Shown piece after piece: positions 7,755 to 15,655 of a stretch of 33,245 nt of DNA. Source of the stretch: CAZNFR01 sp964572225 (GTDB lineage: Bacteria; Bacteroidota; Bacteroidia; Bacteroidales; GCA-2748055); the NCBI GenBank assembly GCA_964572225.1, contig CAZNFR010000034.1:1-33245 (forward strand). The letters run 5' to 3'. The position numbers were made by a program, and so were the translations under genes. Below the pieces are notes generated by a model that did no database searches, had not been told where the DNA came from, and saw only the letters and a program-made list of their open reading frames with translations. The first letter of the stretch is position 1, and the number at the start of each line of letters is the position of its first letter.

Positions 7755-9944
7755 TCAACTGCTAAATAGAAGTTCCCGGTACTTGGGAAGGGGCCAAATT
7801 TCATTATCCACAATGAGCTCCAGTTTGTCTACATGGTAACGGATATCTTCCAGGAAAGGAGCCACCGATTTCGAATAGGCATTCGCCCTGGCTTCCATGT
7901 CCTCTATCTTATTGGCTACTTTACGGGCTTCGGTCATTTCCTTCACCTTTGCCTTGATATAGGAAATATGACCCGATATTTCACGGATGAGATCCAGCCG
8001 GGATCCGGCCAGTTGTTCGTATTCCTCTTCATCAAACAATTCCTTGAGTCCGGCCACATTATCGACCAGAACCGTCTGGTACTCCACCGCAATGGGAACA
8101 ATATGGTTCATTACCAAATCCCCCAGCACCCGCGATTCAATCTGAACTCTTTTCATGTAGTTTTCATACTTCACCTCAGTACGTCCATGCAACTCCCTCT
8201 CCGACAGCACCTGTTGCCGGGTGAAAAGCTCAATGTTCTGTTGAGACACGTAGGCCTTCAATGCCTCGGGAACATCCTGGATATTGGTGAGTCCACGCCT
8301 TTCCGCTTCCTTCACCCATTCCTCACTGTAGTTATTTCCATCAAATCTTACGGGCTTAGACTCGATAATGTATTTGCGCAATACCTTAAGGATGGCTTCA
8401 TCCTTCTTGACACCCTTGTTAATGATGGCGTCCACCTCCGACTTAAACTGCCATAGCTGATCGGCCACTGCCGTATTCAGGGCAATCATGGGTGAAGCAC
8501 AATTTGCCGAGGAACCCACCGCCCTGAACTCAAACCGGTTCCCGGTAAAAGCAAAGGGAGAAGTCCGGTTCCTGTCGGTATTGTCGAGCAGGATCTCAGG
8601 GATCTTGCCAATATTCAGCTTTAGCTCGGTTTTCTCATCCGGGGTCATCTTCCGGGTAGTTACCTTTTCCTGTATCTCATCGAGCATGACCGATATCTGG
8701 GTCCCAAGGAAAACGGAAATTATCGCAGGGGGAGCCTCATTGGCACCCAGCCGGTGCGCATTCCCGGTTGAGGCAATACTGGCCCGCAGCAGATCCTGGT
8801 TTTTGTAAACCGCCATCACCGTATTCACCAGGAAGGTCAGGAACATCAGGTTGGACCTGGGGGTTTTCCCGGGCGATAACAGATTGGTTCCTGTATCGGT
8901 AGAGAGCGACCAGTTGCTGTGCTTTCCGGATCCGTTCACACCGGCAAAGGGCTTCTCATGGAAAAGTACCCTGAAAAAATGCTTGCGCGCAATTCTCTTC
9001 GCCAGATCCATGAACAACAAATTGTGATCTACCGCAAGATTGGTCTCCTCATACACCGGAGCACATTCAAACTGATTGGGCGCCACCTCGTTATGCCGGG
9101 TTTTTACCGGAATGCCCAATTTATAGGATTCAATTTCTAACTCATACATAAAGGCCTTCACCCGCTCAGGAACCGAAGAAAAATAATGATCATCCAGCTG
9201 CTGATCCTTGGCCGAAGCATGCCCCATCAGAGTCCTGCCCGTCAGACTCAGATCGGGCCTGGCATTGTACAAGGCCTCATCGATCAGGAAATACTCCTGC
9301 TCCCAGCCCAGGTTCGACTGTACCCGGGTCACATGACGGTCAAAATACAGGGCAACCTCCGTGGCAGCCCGGTCAATCGCCTGAAGAGCCTTCAGAAGAG
9401 GAGTCTTCGAATCCAGCGCTTCTCCCGTATAAGACACAAAAATGGTGGGTATGCTTAAGGTATTTCCCACGATAAATGCAGGAGAGGAAGGATCCCAGGC
9501 AGTGTAACCCCGGGCCTCAAACGTATTCCGGAGTCCGCCGCTCGGAAAAGAAGATGCATCCGGCTCCTGCTGGGCCAATAACTCACCGCTGAAATTCTCC
9601 ACTACCCCGCCATGCTCCGAAGGATCAATAAAAGCATCGTGCTTCTCGGCAGTCCCGTCGGTGAGCGGATGAAACCAATGGGTGTAATGGGTTACCCCAT
9701 GCTCCATCGCCCAGGCCTTCATCCCCGAAGCAACCTGATCGGCCACCTTCCGGTCAATCCGCGTTCCTTTTTCAATCGCCTCCATCACATTCCTGAAAGC
9801 ATCCTCAGAAATGTATTTCCGCATCTTCTGATAGTCGAAGACCTTAACCGCATAGTATTCCGAAACTTTCTGAGTGGGCGCCTGGACAAAAGCAGGTTTA
9901 CGGGTGAGTACCGCCTGAAGGGCTTCAAAGCGAATTTGTGCCAT
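7755..9944 (-). CDS. glnN: Glutamine synthetase type III
   Basis: The enzyme makes glutamine from glutamate, ammonia and ATP, the main route of ammonia assimilation. The 729-aa length is that of the large GSIII class first described in Bacteroides, not the roughly 450-aa GSI. Recognisable GSIII blocks include THYTHWFHPLTDGTAEKHD near residue 86, GWEQEYFLID (about 213), KTRHNEVAPNQFECAP (about 281), FAGVNGSGKHSNWSLS (about 336) and DRNRTSPFAFTGNRFEFRA (about 456). The gene stands alone, with about 165 nt to the next gene downstream and 150 nt upstream. A TATATTTG element lies 30 nt before the ATG. Confidence 0.97.
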   Translation of the reverse strand: MAQIRFEALQAVLTRKPAFVQAPTQKVSEYYAVKVFDYQKMRKYISEDAFRNVMEAIEKGTRIDRKVADQVASGMKAWAMEHGVTHYTHWFHPLTDGTAEKHDAFIDPSEHGGVVENFSGELLAQQEPDASSFPSGGLRNTFEARGYTAWDPSSPAFIVGNTLSIPTIFVSYTGEALDSKTPLLKALQAIDRAATEVALYFDRHVTRVQSNLGWEQEYFLIDEALYNARPDLSLTGRTLMGHASAKDQQLDDHYFSSVPERVKAFMYELEIESYKLGIPVKTRHNEVAPNQFECAPVYEETNLAVDHNLLFMDLAKRIARKHFFRVLFHEKPFAGVNGSGKHSNWSLSTDTGTNLLSPGKTPRSNLMFLTFLVNTVMAVYKNQDLLRASIASTGNAHRLGANEAPPAIISVFLGTQISVMLDEIQEKVTTRKMTPDEKTELKLNIGKIPEILLDNTDRNRTSPFAFTGNRFEFRAVGSSANCASPMIALNTAVADQLWQFKSEVDAIINKGVKKDEAILKVLRKYIIESKPVRFDGNNYSEEWVKEAERRGLTNIQDVPEALKAYVSQQNIELFTRQQVLSERELHGRTEVKYENYMKRVQIESRVLGDLVMNHIVPIAVEYQTVLVDNVAGLKELFDEEEYEQLAGSRLDLIREISGHISYIKAKVKEMTEARKVANKIEDMEARANAYSKSVAPFLEDIRYHVDKLELIVDNEIWPLPKYRELLFSS

Positions 9945-9974
9945 GATAATCTGTTGTTTTAGGGCTTAACTATG

Positions 9975-9982
9975 CAAATATA
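9975..9982 (-). promoter_or_regulatory. Possible -7 element (TATATTTG) for glutamine synthetase
   Basis: The minus strand reads TATATTTG, an exact TAnnTTTG match, 30 nt upstream of the ATG. A TTG lies farther upstream but at about 28 nt, which is longer than the usual 19-21 nt spacing. Confidence 0.5.
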
Positions 9983-10094
9983 TAGTTTTTTCGGCGTTCG
10001 CCCCTTTTTTCAACAAGATTTACATGAAAATATTAACAATTCAGGGTCCACACCCCTTCAGAAAAAGATATGGCAGAAAAATGTTACTGCTCTC

Positions 10095-11459
10095 TTACTT
10101 CATTCCCTCCGCAAAATACCGGTAAAACAAGGGAATGGTCTCAATGCCCTTATAGAAATTGAACAAGGGGTAATTCTCATTCGGTGAGTGAATTGCATCC
10201 GACTCCAGTCCGAAGCCCATAAGGATGGATTTGATCCCCAAAACCTCCTCGAAAGTCGGGATGATGGGTATACTTCCCCCACTCCTCGTTGGCACGGGTT
10301 TCTTGCCGAAGGTCTCCTCCATGGCCCGGCTGGCAGCCTGATAGGCCGGCGTATCTATCGGCGCCACATACCCCTGTCCGCCATGCAGACTCCTCACCCT
10401 GACTTTCATCGTAGGTGGAGTAATATTCCGGATGTGCTCCTCAAAAAGCTTGTCAATCTCATGCGAATTCTGATTCGGTACCAACCGCATGGAAATCTTG
10501 GCCGTCGCCTTCGAAGGCAGAACCGTCTTGGCCCCCTCCCCGGTATACCCGCTCCAGATCCCGCAAACATCCAGACTGGGCCGGATTCCGGTCCGCTCCG
10601 TGGTCGTAAATCCCTTCTCACCGTCCACTTCATCCAGTTCCAACTCTTTCTTATATTTTTCAAGGCTGAAAGGGGCCTTCGCCATCTCCTTTCTCTCCTC
10701 TTCGCTTACCTCCAATACCTTGTCATAGAATCCGGGTATAGTAATTCGGTTATCCTTATCCTTCAGGGAAGCTATAATTTCACTCAGCACATTCGCAGGA
10801 TTGGCCACGGCACCCCCGTATAATCCCGAATGCAGATCACGGTTGGGGCCGGTAAGCTCCACCTCCAGATAACTCAATCCGCGCAAACCCACGGTAATGG
10901 AGGGTATATCGTTGGACATAATGGTGGTATCGGAAACCAGGATCACATCGGCCGATAGCATCTCCCTGTGCTCCTTGCAAAAGGCTTCAAGACTCGGCGA
11001 TCCGATCTCCTCCTCCCCTTCTATCATAAACTTGACGTTGCAGCTCAGGTCTCCGCTTTGCACCATATACTCAAAGGCTTTTACATGCATGAATAGCTGA
11101 CCCTTGTCGTCGTCGGCACCCCGGGCATATATCTTACCCTCCCTCACCTCCGGCTCAAAAGGAGGTGACTTCCACAGTTCCAGGGGCTCTACCGGCTGAA
11201 CATCATAATGACCATAGACCAAAACCGTTGGAAGCCTTTCATCCACCATTTTTTCTGCATAAACCACCGGGTGACCCTTGGTTTTGATCACTGTGGCCTT
11301 GTCGGCTCCCGCTGCCAGCAGACTGTCGACCAGGGCCTCCGCCATTTTATGCATATCGCCCTTGTGCGATTCCTCAGAGCTGATGGAGGGTATGCGGATC
11401 AACGCCAAAAGTTCCTCAAGAAACCTGTCCTTGTTCTGTTCAATGTAGTCTTTGATCAT
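10095..11459 (-). CDS. M20 family dipeptidase (metallopeptidase)
   Basis: The 454-aa product is a two-zinc M20 peptidase of the carnosinase/Dug1 type, expected to cleave dipeptides in the cytoplasm. Metal and catalytic motifs are intact: GHYDVQP (H84, D86), ARGADDDKG (bridging Asp near D117), EGEEEIGS (catalytic E150, ligand E151), and the C-terminal DAIHSPNE with the last His ligand. The lid domain lies between about 210 and 330 and includes DLHSGLYGGAVANP. No signal peptide is present. The ATG at 11459 fits the family N-terminus. A TATCTTTG element sits 40 nt upstream. The substrate range cannot be read from sequence. Confidence 0.93.
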   Translation of the reverse strand: MIKDYIEQNKDRFLEELLALIRIPSISSEESHKGDMHKMAEALVDSLLAAGADKATVIKTKGHPVVYAEKMVDERLPTVLVYGHYDVQPVEPLELWKSPPFEPEVREGKIYARGADDDKGQLFMHVKAFEYMVQSGDLSCNVKFMIEGEEEIGSPSLEAFCKEHREMLSADVILVSDTTIMSNDIPSITVGLRGLSYLEVELTGPNRDLHSGLYGGAVANPANVLSEIIASLKDKDNRITIPGFYDKVLEVSEEERKEMAKAPFSLEKYKKELELDEVDGEKGFTTTERTGIRPSLDVCGIWSGYTGEGAKTVLPSKATAKISMRLVPNQNSHEIDKLFEEHIRNITPPTMKVRVRSLHGGQGYVAPIDTPAYQAASRAMEETFGKKPVPTRSGGSIPIIPTFEEVLGIKSILMGFGLESDAIHSPNENYPLFNFYKGIETIPLFYRYFAEGMK

Positions 11460-11499
11460 AATGCTTGTATTTGAGTTAATTAGTATTTCCGGACGAATT

Positions 11500-11507
11500 C
11501 AAAGATA
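11500..11507 (-). promoter_or_regulatory. Possible -7 element (TATCTTTG) for the M20 dipeptidase
   Basis: The minus strand reads TATCTTTG, an exact TAnnTTTG match, 40 nt before the dipeptidase ATG, giving a leader of about 35 nt. No TTG is seen at the -33 spacing. Confidence 0.5.
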
Positions 11508-11547
11508 GTGATAAATGAAAATTTAAGCTCTTGATCTTCAGTCTGTT

Positions 11548-12126
11548 TTATAACATTCCGTCTTTTTTGAGCTCTTCATATATCTTTTCCATTTCCCGGT
11601 AAAACTCTTCCCCCCAGGTTCTTATAATAGAGTCCTTCAGAAACCGGAAAACCGGGAGTCCCTTCCTTTTTCCCAATACACGGGCCGGTTCGCAAATGCC
11701 CCATCGGTGATAGTTAATCGCGGTATAATCCCCTACAATGCTGGTCCGGATAGGATAAAGATGACAGCTCAGGGGTTTTCTGAACTCAACCTTGCCAAGT
11801 TCATAACTCCTTTCTATCCCACAAAGGGCAATCCCGTTCCTGAACCAGGTATAGGCACACTCCCTGCCTTCGATAAGAGGAGTAACCTTATCCCCGTCCG
11901 AATCCGTTACCCAGGTTCCCTGCCGGTCTATGGCTTTCCTTCCTTCTTCCGTAAGCTGCGCCATCACCCGTGGGTAAATCTTTTCAAGGTTTTCTGCCTC
12001 CTCATCCGTCAAAGGTGCTCCCGAATCTCCATGAACACAACAATTGCCAAAGCATTTCTCCAGGTGGCAATGAAACTCCTCCTCAAACATCTCCATGCTC
12101 ACCAGTTTATCGTCAATCTGTATCAT
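11548..12126 (-). CDS. DUF3109 family cysteine-rich protein
   Basis: The 192-aa product matches DUF3109, a family with conserved cysteines related to the YkgJ-type putative metal or Fe-S binding proteins. Near the N-terminus it has C20, C25, C29 and C30 (CHLEKCFGNCC), followed by HGDSGAPLTDEE. More cysteines lie in RECAYTWF, ALCGIE, LSCHLYPIR and WGICEPA. The spacing suggests a bound metal or cluster, but the ligand is unknown. No signal peptide or membrane helix is visible. It is divergent from the TPR gene at 12237, and the 110-nt gap between them must hold both promoters. Confidence 0.88.
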   Translation of the reverse strand: MIQIDDKLVSMEMFEEEFHCHLEKCFGNCCVHGDSGAPLTDEEAENLEKIYPRVMAQLTEEGRKAIDRQGTWVTDSDGDKVTPLIEGRECAYTWFRNGIALCGIERSYELGKVEFRKPLSCHLYPIRTSIVGDYTAINYHRWGICEPARVLGKRKGLPVFRFLKDSIIRTWGEEFYREMEKIYEELKKDGML

Positions 12127-12205
12127 ATCTCTTCCTCCTGCCGGCTAAAATTAATGCAATTTTTTCAAAAGCCCGGTTTCAGGGTAATTTTTGAGTTTTC
12201 GATGT

Positions 12206-12213
12206 TATCTTTG
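12206..12213 (+). promoter_or_regulatory. Possible -7 element (TATCTTTG) for the TPR protein gene
   Basis: TATCTTTG matches TAnnTTTG and lies 23 nt before the ATG at 12237. This supports the ATG over the upstream TTG at 12231 only weakly, since both lie downstream of it. Confidence 0.5.
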
Positions 12214-12236
12214 CCCCGAATTAATTCATATTGTTT

Positions 12237-13343
12237 ATGATCCGGTCCTTATTAACCCTTCTGTTGCTGGTTTTGCTCACGCCTGCCCTTCATTCACAAA
12301 AAAATATCCTGGAAAACGAGAATCTGACCGGGGAAATCAGGGAAGGAATCCTTGCCATTTATAATTATCGCTTCGAACAATCCGGACAAATGATCAGGGA
12401 CCTGGAAAATTACAGTCCCGATCACCCGGCAGTCCCCTTCCTGAAAGCCCTGGAACTTTACTGGAAATATTTCCCCATCACCGACGATCATCCCAAAGCC
12501 CCCGGATTTATTGAACTCATGGAGCAGTCCATCGTCTCTGCCGAAAAAATGGCCGACCTCTACGAGGACAATCTCGAAGCCATCTTTTTCGATATGTTCT
12601 CCCGTGCATTTCTGGCTATGTTCTGGGCCGATAACGGGAGCCCGGGGAAAGTCTTCCCCCATCTCAACCGCATGTACCGCCATGCGATGGAAGGCTTCGA
12701 GTTAAAGGATGAATTTGTGGAGTTCTACTTTTCTACAGGTTTATACAACTATTATATTGAAGCATACCCCGAAAAACATCCGGCTTACAAACCGGTCGCA
12801 GCCCTTTTTCAGGATGGAGACCGGGAGGCCGGACTTCAGCAGCTGGAGTATTGTGCCAAAAATGCAGTATTCCTGAAGGTGGAAGCCCGGTTCTTTCTCG
12901 CTCTTTTATACCTGAATTACGAGCAAAACCTGGATAAAGCCTCGGAACTTCTGGCCGGACTCTACCGGCAGTTTCCCCAGAATCCCTTCTATGCAGGGAA
13001 ATACCTGGAGGTACTCCTCTTCAACAAAAAATACTTTTTCGCTCCGGTCATTCTGAAGCGGTTGAAAGAATGGGATGATCCCTATGCAAATTTCCAGTAC
13101 CACCTCTTCAACGCATATTACCTGGAAAAATCGGAAAAAAAATACGAGGATGCCTACAGGGAATATGAAAAAGCACTCAAACTTTCAGAGAAATACGACG
13201 ATTTCACCCGCTCTGCCAATGGTATTGCCTATATGGGACTGGGACGGTACTATGCTCGGAAAGGAAATAACTCCCGGGCCAATTCCTACTTCCGGAAAGC
13301 TAAAAATGCCACCTCCTACGAATACGTGATCTCAGATTTTTGA
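12237..13343 (+). CDS. Exported TPR-repeat protein of unknown function
   Basis: The protein begins with a signal peptide (MIRSLLTLLLLVLLTPALHSQ, likely cut at ALHS-Q), so it is exported to the periplasm or outer membrane. The rest is alpha-helical with tetratricopeptide-like repeats: one near residues 35-75, a pair around 210-260, and a clear C-terminal pair (YEDAYREYEKALKLSE; MGLGRYYARKGN). No catalytic motif is seen. I chose the ATG at 12237 over a TTG two codons earlier. Its 3' end overlaps the convergent EamA gene by 12 bp. It could be a scaffold protein, but the sequence does not say of what. Confidence 0.85.
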   Translation: MIRSLLTLLLLVLLTPALHSQKNILENENLTGEIREGILAIYNYRFEQSGQMIRDLENYSPDHPAVPFLKALELYWKYFPITDDHPKAPGFIELMEQSIVSAEKMADLYEDNLEAIFFDMFSRAFLAMFWADNGSPGKVFPHLNRMYRHAMEGFELKDEFVEFYFSTGLYNYYIEAYPEKHPAYKPVAALFQDGDREAGLQQLEYCAKNAVFLKVEARFFLALLYLNYEQNLDKASELLAGLYRQFPQNPFYAGKYLEVLLFNKKYFFAPVILKRLKEWDDPYANFQYHLFNAYYLEKSEKKYEDAYREYEKALKLSEKYDDFTRSANGIAYMGLGRYYARKGNNSRANSYFRKAKNATSYEYVISDF

Positions 13344-14225
13344 CCTCCGGCCGGGCAGACTAAGCAAAATCACTCCGGTGAGCGAGGCCATTCCGCCGAT
13401 CAGTTCATAGTTTTGCGGAAAAACATCCAGGAAAAGAAAAGCTCCTGCCAGTACCCACAGACCCTTCAGACTAATAATCAGTGAAGTTCGCGCTGCTTCA
13501 ATATAACGAAGCGCCTGGTAGGCAAATACGATGGTAATCAGAGTCTCCAGAAAAGACCCGGCCAGCAGGTAAAGCCATACCCCGGAAGGAATGGCCCGGT
13601 CAAAACCGTTACCCGTCAACAGAATCCCGAAAAAAACGAACAGGAGCGCCGAGCGGATGCTCGACATTAACTCCGGGTCCAGATCCTCCCTCTTCCAGCG
13701 GGCAAAAATGGTCGCTCCCGAAAATAATACTGCAGCCAGCAATACATAGATGGCGCCGGGCTGAAAAAAACTGGATAACTCCGTTCCCCGGTTGAAGGAA
13801 AGGGCAAAAACCCCGGCAAGGGTAAGCAGGATGCCAAAAAGCTGTAAGAGACTGTACTTCTCGCGAAGGAGGGTGATTCCCATGAGCGTGACCAGAACGG
13901 GGCCGAGATTGCCAATAAAGGATACCACAGCCGGATTCTCCATCTTCTGAATGGCCACGTAAAATAATCCGGTGGCAGCTCCTTCCACAATGGCAATGAT
14001 AAGGGCCGTTATCAATGTCGGCCGCCTCATACCCGATGTGAACCGGAAACCCTTGCGGAATATCATCCATGCAAAATTCAGTATCATCCCAAAACCAAAC
14101 CAGATAAATCCGAAGTGGATCATATCAATCAGATTCAGCGCTGCTTTGCTGAAAATAAACGAGGCAGCCAGGGCAAAGGATGCCCCGAAAGCATAGCTGT
14201 ACCCCCTGAGATTCCCGCGATTCAT
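13332..14225 (-). CDS. EamA/DMT-family permease
   Basis: The protein has about ten hydrophobic helices arranged as two EamA halves, the layout of the drug/metabolite transporter superfamily in the inner membrane. Helices include SYAFGASFALAASFIFS, LITALIIAIVEGAATGLFYV, VSFIGNLGPVLVTLMGITLL, LFGILLTLAGVFALSF and LIGGMASLTGVILLSL. A longer frame starts at 14291, but I prefer the ATG at 14225 (MNRGNLRGYSYAFG). It fits the family start, and a TACTTTTG promoter element at 14253-14260 would lie inside the longer version. The substrate is unknown. The stop overlaps the convergent TPR gene by 12 bp. Confidence 0.88.
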   Translation of the reverse strand: MNRGNLRGYSYAFGASFALAASFIFSKAALNLIDMIHFGFIWFGFGMILNFAWMIFRKGFRFTSGMRRPTLITALIIAIVEGAATGLFYVAIQKMENPAVVSFIGNLGPVLVTLMGITLLREKYSLLQLFGILLTLAGVFALSFNRGTELSSFFQPGAIYVLLAAVLFSGATIFARWKREDLDPELMSSIRSALLFVFFGILLTGNGFDRAIPSGVWLYLLAGSFLETLITIVFAYQALRYIEAARTSLIISLKGLWVLAGAFLFLDVFPQNYELIGGMASLTGVILLSLPGRRSKI

Positions 14226-14252
14226 AGGTATGGCAGATTTGGTTAGCCAACC

Positions 14253-14260
14253 CAAAAGTA
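14253..14260 (-). promoter_or_regulatory. Possible -7 element (TACTTTTG) for the EamA permease
   Basis: The minus strand reads TACTTTTG, a TAnnTTTG match, 27 nt before the ATG at 14225. It argues against the longer start at 14291. The nearest upstream TTG is 24 nt away, slightly long for a -33 element. Confidence 0.45.
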
Positions 14261-14333
14261 GGCTTTTTTGTGAAAACTCCTTCACAAACAATCAGCCCTC
14301 TTACACTGTTTATTGACTATATTCGCAAGTACT

Positions 14334-14975
14334 ATGAATAACCCGGCAGTGGATGATCTGCATAATTCTCCGAAATTCCGCCTCCTGGAAGAACTGAGGT
14401 ACGAAAGCATCATCCCCTTCGTATTCCGGAATATCGGCCATGCCACCCGCTCCGGGATATTTTACCGTTTTGTAAATATTTTCCTCGGAGTCTTTGTCCT
14501 TGGATTTTCCATCTATGGCTTCCGGGCCGGGATCTTTACCGCCGGACCCTATCTAAAAATCCTTTTATGGGCGATCCTTTCGGGCACATTGCTGGTCATA
14601 CCCCTTCATGAGGGACTCCATGCTCTTGCCTATAAACTTTCCGGCGCACCCCGGGTATTTTTCGGTATGGACCTGAAACAGATGCTGTTTTATGTATCTA
14701 CCGATAACTACGTAGTTGGTAGAAGGCAGTTTTATTTCGTTGCCCTGTCACCCTTTGCTTTTATCAATGGGATAAGCATTGCGGTCCTCTTTTTCTCGGG
14801 GCCCTACGGATTCCTTTTTATTTCCGTTTTTCTTTTCCTTCATAGCCTGATGTGTATTGGAGATTTTGCCATGGTGAGCTTCTTTGAAAAAAGAAAAGAT
14901 AAAAAACTTTACACCTATGATAAGCATACAGAGCGGATTTCCTACATCTTTGAAGAACTGGAAGAGAGTGTGTAA
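14334..14975 (+). CDS. DUF3267 putative membrane zinc metalloprotease
   Basis: From the ATG at 14334 the product is 213 aa with about four membrane helices. An HEGLH motif at residues 92-96 (VIPLHEGLHALAYKL) is the HExxH zinc signature inside a hydrophobic segment, and a later GD (MCIGDFAMVSFF) follows another helix. This matches DUF3267, annotated as putative zincins and resembling intramembrane site-2-type proteases. Substrates are unknown. A TTG start at 14313 would add seven residues, but the ATG is more likely. A near-consensus TATATTCG at 14318-14325 lies 8 nt before it. The neighbours are divergent EamA and downstream tpx, with a 147-nt gap that suggests separate transcription. Confidence 0.85.
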   Translation: MNNPAVDDLHNSPKFRLLEELRYESIIPFVFRNIGHATRSGIFYRFVNIFLGVFVLGFSIYGFRAGIFTAGPYLKILLWAILSGTLLVIPLHEGLHALAYKLSGAPRVFFGMDLKQMLFYVSTDNYVVGRRQFYFVALSPFAFINGISIAVLFFSGPYGFLFISVFLFLHSLMCIGDFAMVSFFEKRKDKKLYTYDKHTERISYIFEELEESV

Positions 14976-15087
14976 GAGGGATCTGCGGGTTTCATTTTTC
15001 AATAATATGAAATTCTTTTTTGCACAGAACCGACTGGTTGCCCTGGTAAACCCTTAAACCCCATTCAAACATTTTTAATTATTTCTT

Positions 15088-15105
15088 GTTAGAAAATCAT
15101 CTAAC
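15088..15105. promoter_or_regulatory. Inverted repeat upstream of tpx
   Basis: GTTAG, 8 nt, CTAAC forms a 5-bp inverted repeat 17 nt before the tpx ATG, and a TAACTTTA near-match to the -7 consensus overlaps its right arm. The position would suit an operator, but the arms are short and chance is quite possible. Confidence 0.25.
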
Positions 15106-15122
15106 TTTAAAATCATATTACA

Positions 15123-15641
15123 ATGGCATCAATTACGCTCAAGGGAAATCCGGTAAACACCTACGGTGATCTTCCTGTTAACGGCATACCGGCTCAGGAT
15201 TTTATTGCGGTTAAGTCCGACCTTTCCGAATTGAAACTATCGGATTACAGAGGGAAAAGAGTGGTTCTCAATATTTTCCCCAGCGCAGACACCAGTACCT
15301 GTGCTACTTCCGTAAGGAAATTCAACGAAGAAGCACAGAATCTGGACAATACCGTGGTCATTTGTCTTTCCATGGACCTTCCCTTTGCATTTAGCCGCTT
15401 TTGCGGAGCCGAGGGACTCAATGAAGTGGTTACCGCAAGTCTTTTCAGAAACCATACCTTCGGCAAGGATTACGGTGTGGAGATCCTCGACGGTCCCCTC
15501 GCAGGACTTATGTCACGTGCAGTGGTGGTGATCGATGAGAATGGCAACGTGGTCCATAGTCAGCAGGTTCCCGAGATCGTGGATGAGCCGGATTATGTGG
15601 CGGCCCTTGGCGCTCTGGATCAAACACCAGAACTTGAATAG
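15123..15641 (+). CDS. tpx: Thiol peroxidase (Tpx, atypical 2-Cys peroxiredoxin)
   Basis: Tpx reduces hydrogen peroxide and alkyl hydroperoxides using thioredoxin. The 172-aa length is normal. The peroxidatic cysteine is C60 in PSADTSTCATSVRKF, with Thr and Arg in the expected places, and the resolving cysteine is C94 in SRFCGAEG. The N-terminal ASITLKGNPV is the typical Tpx start. The POT transporter follows after 14 nt, so the two are probably one unit. This pairing has no obvious functional link. Confidence 0.97.
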   Translation: MASITLKGNPVNTYGDLPVNGIPAQDFIAVKSDLSELKLSDYRGKRVVLNIFPSADTSTCATSVRKFNEEAQNLDNTVVICLSMDLPFAFSRFCGAEGLNEVVTASLFRNHTFGKDYGVEILDGPLAGLMSRAVVVIDENGNVVHSQQVPEIVDEPDYVAALGALDQTPELE

Positions 15642-15655
15642 AACCCTTTATAAGG

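Noticed and set aside
14226..14291. Longer N-terminus of the EamA permease from 14291
   Set aside because: The extra 22 residues are not membrane-like and contain the likely -7 promoter element, so the ATG at 14225 is preferred.
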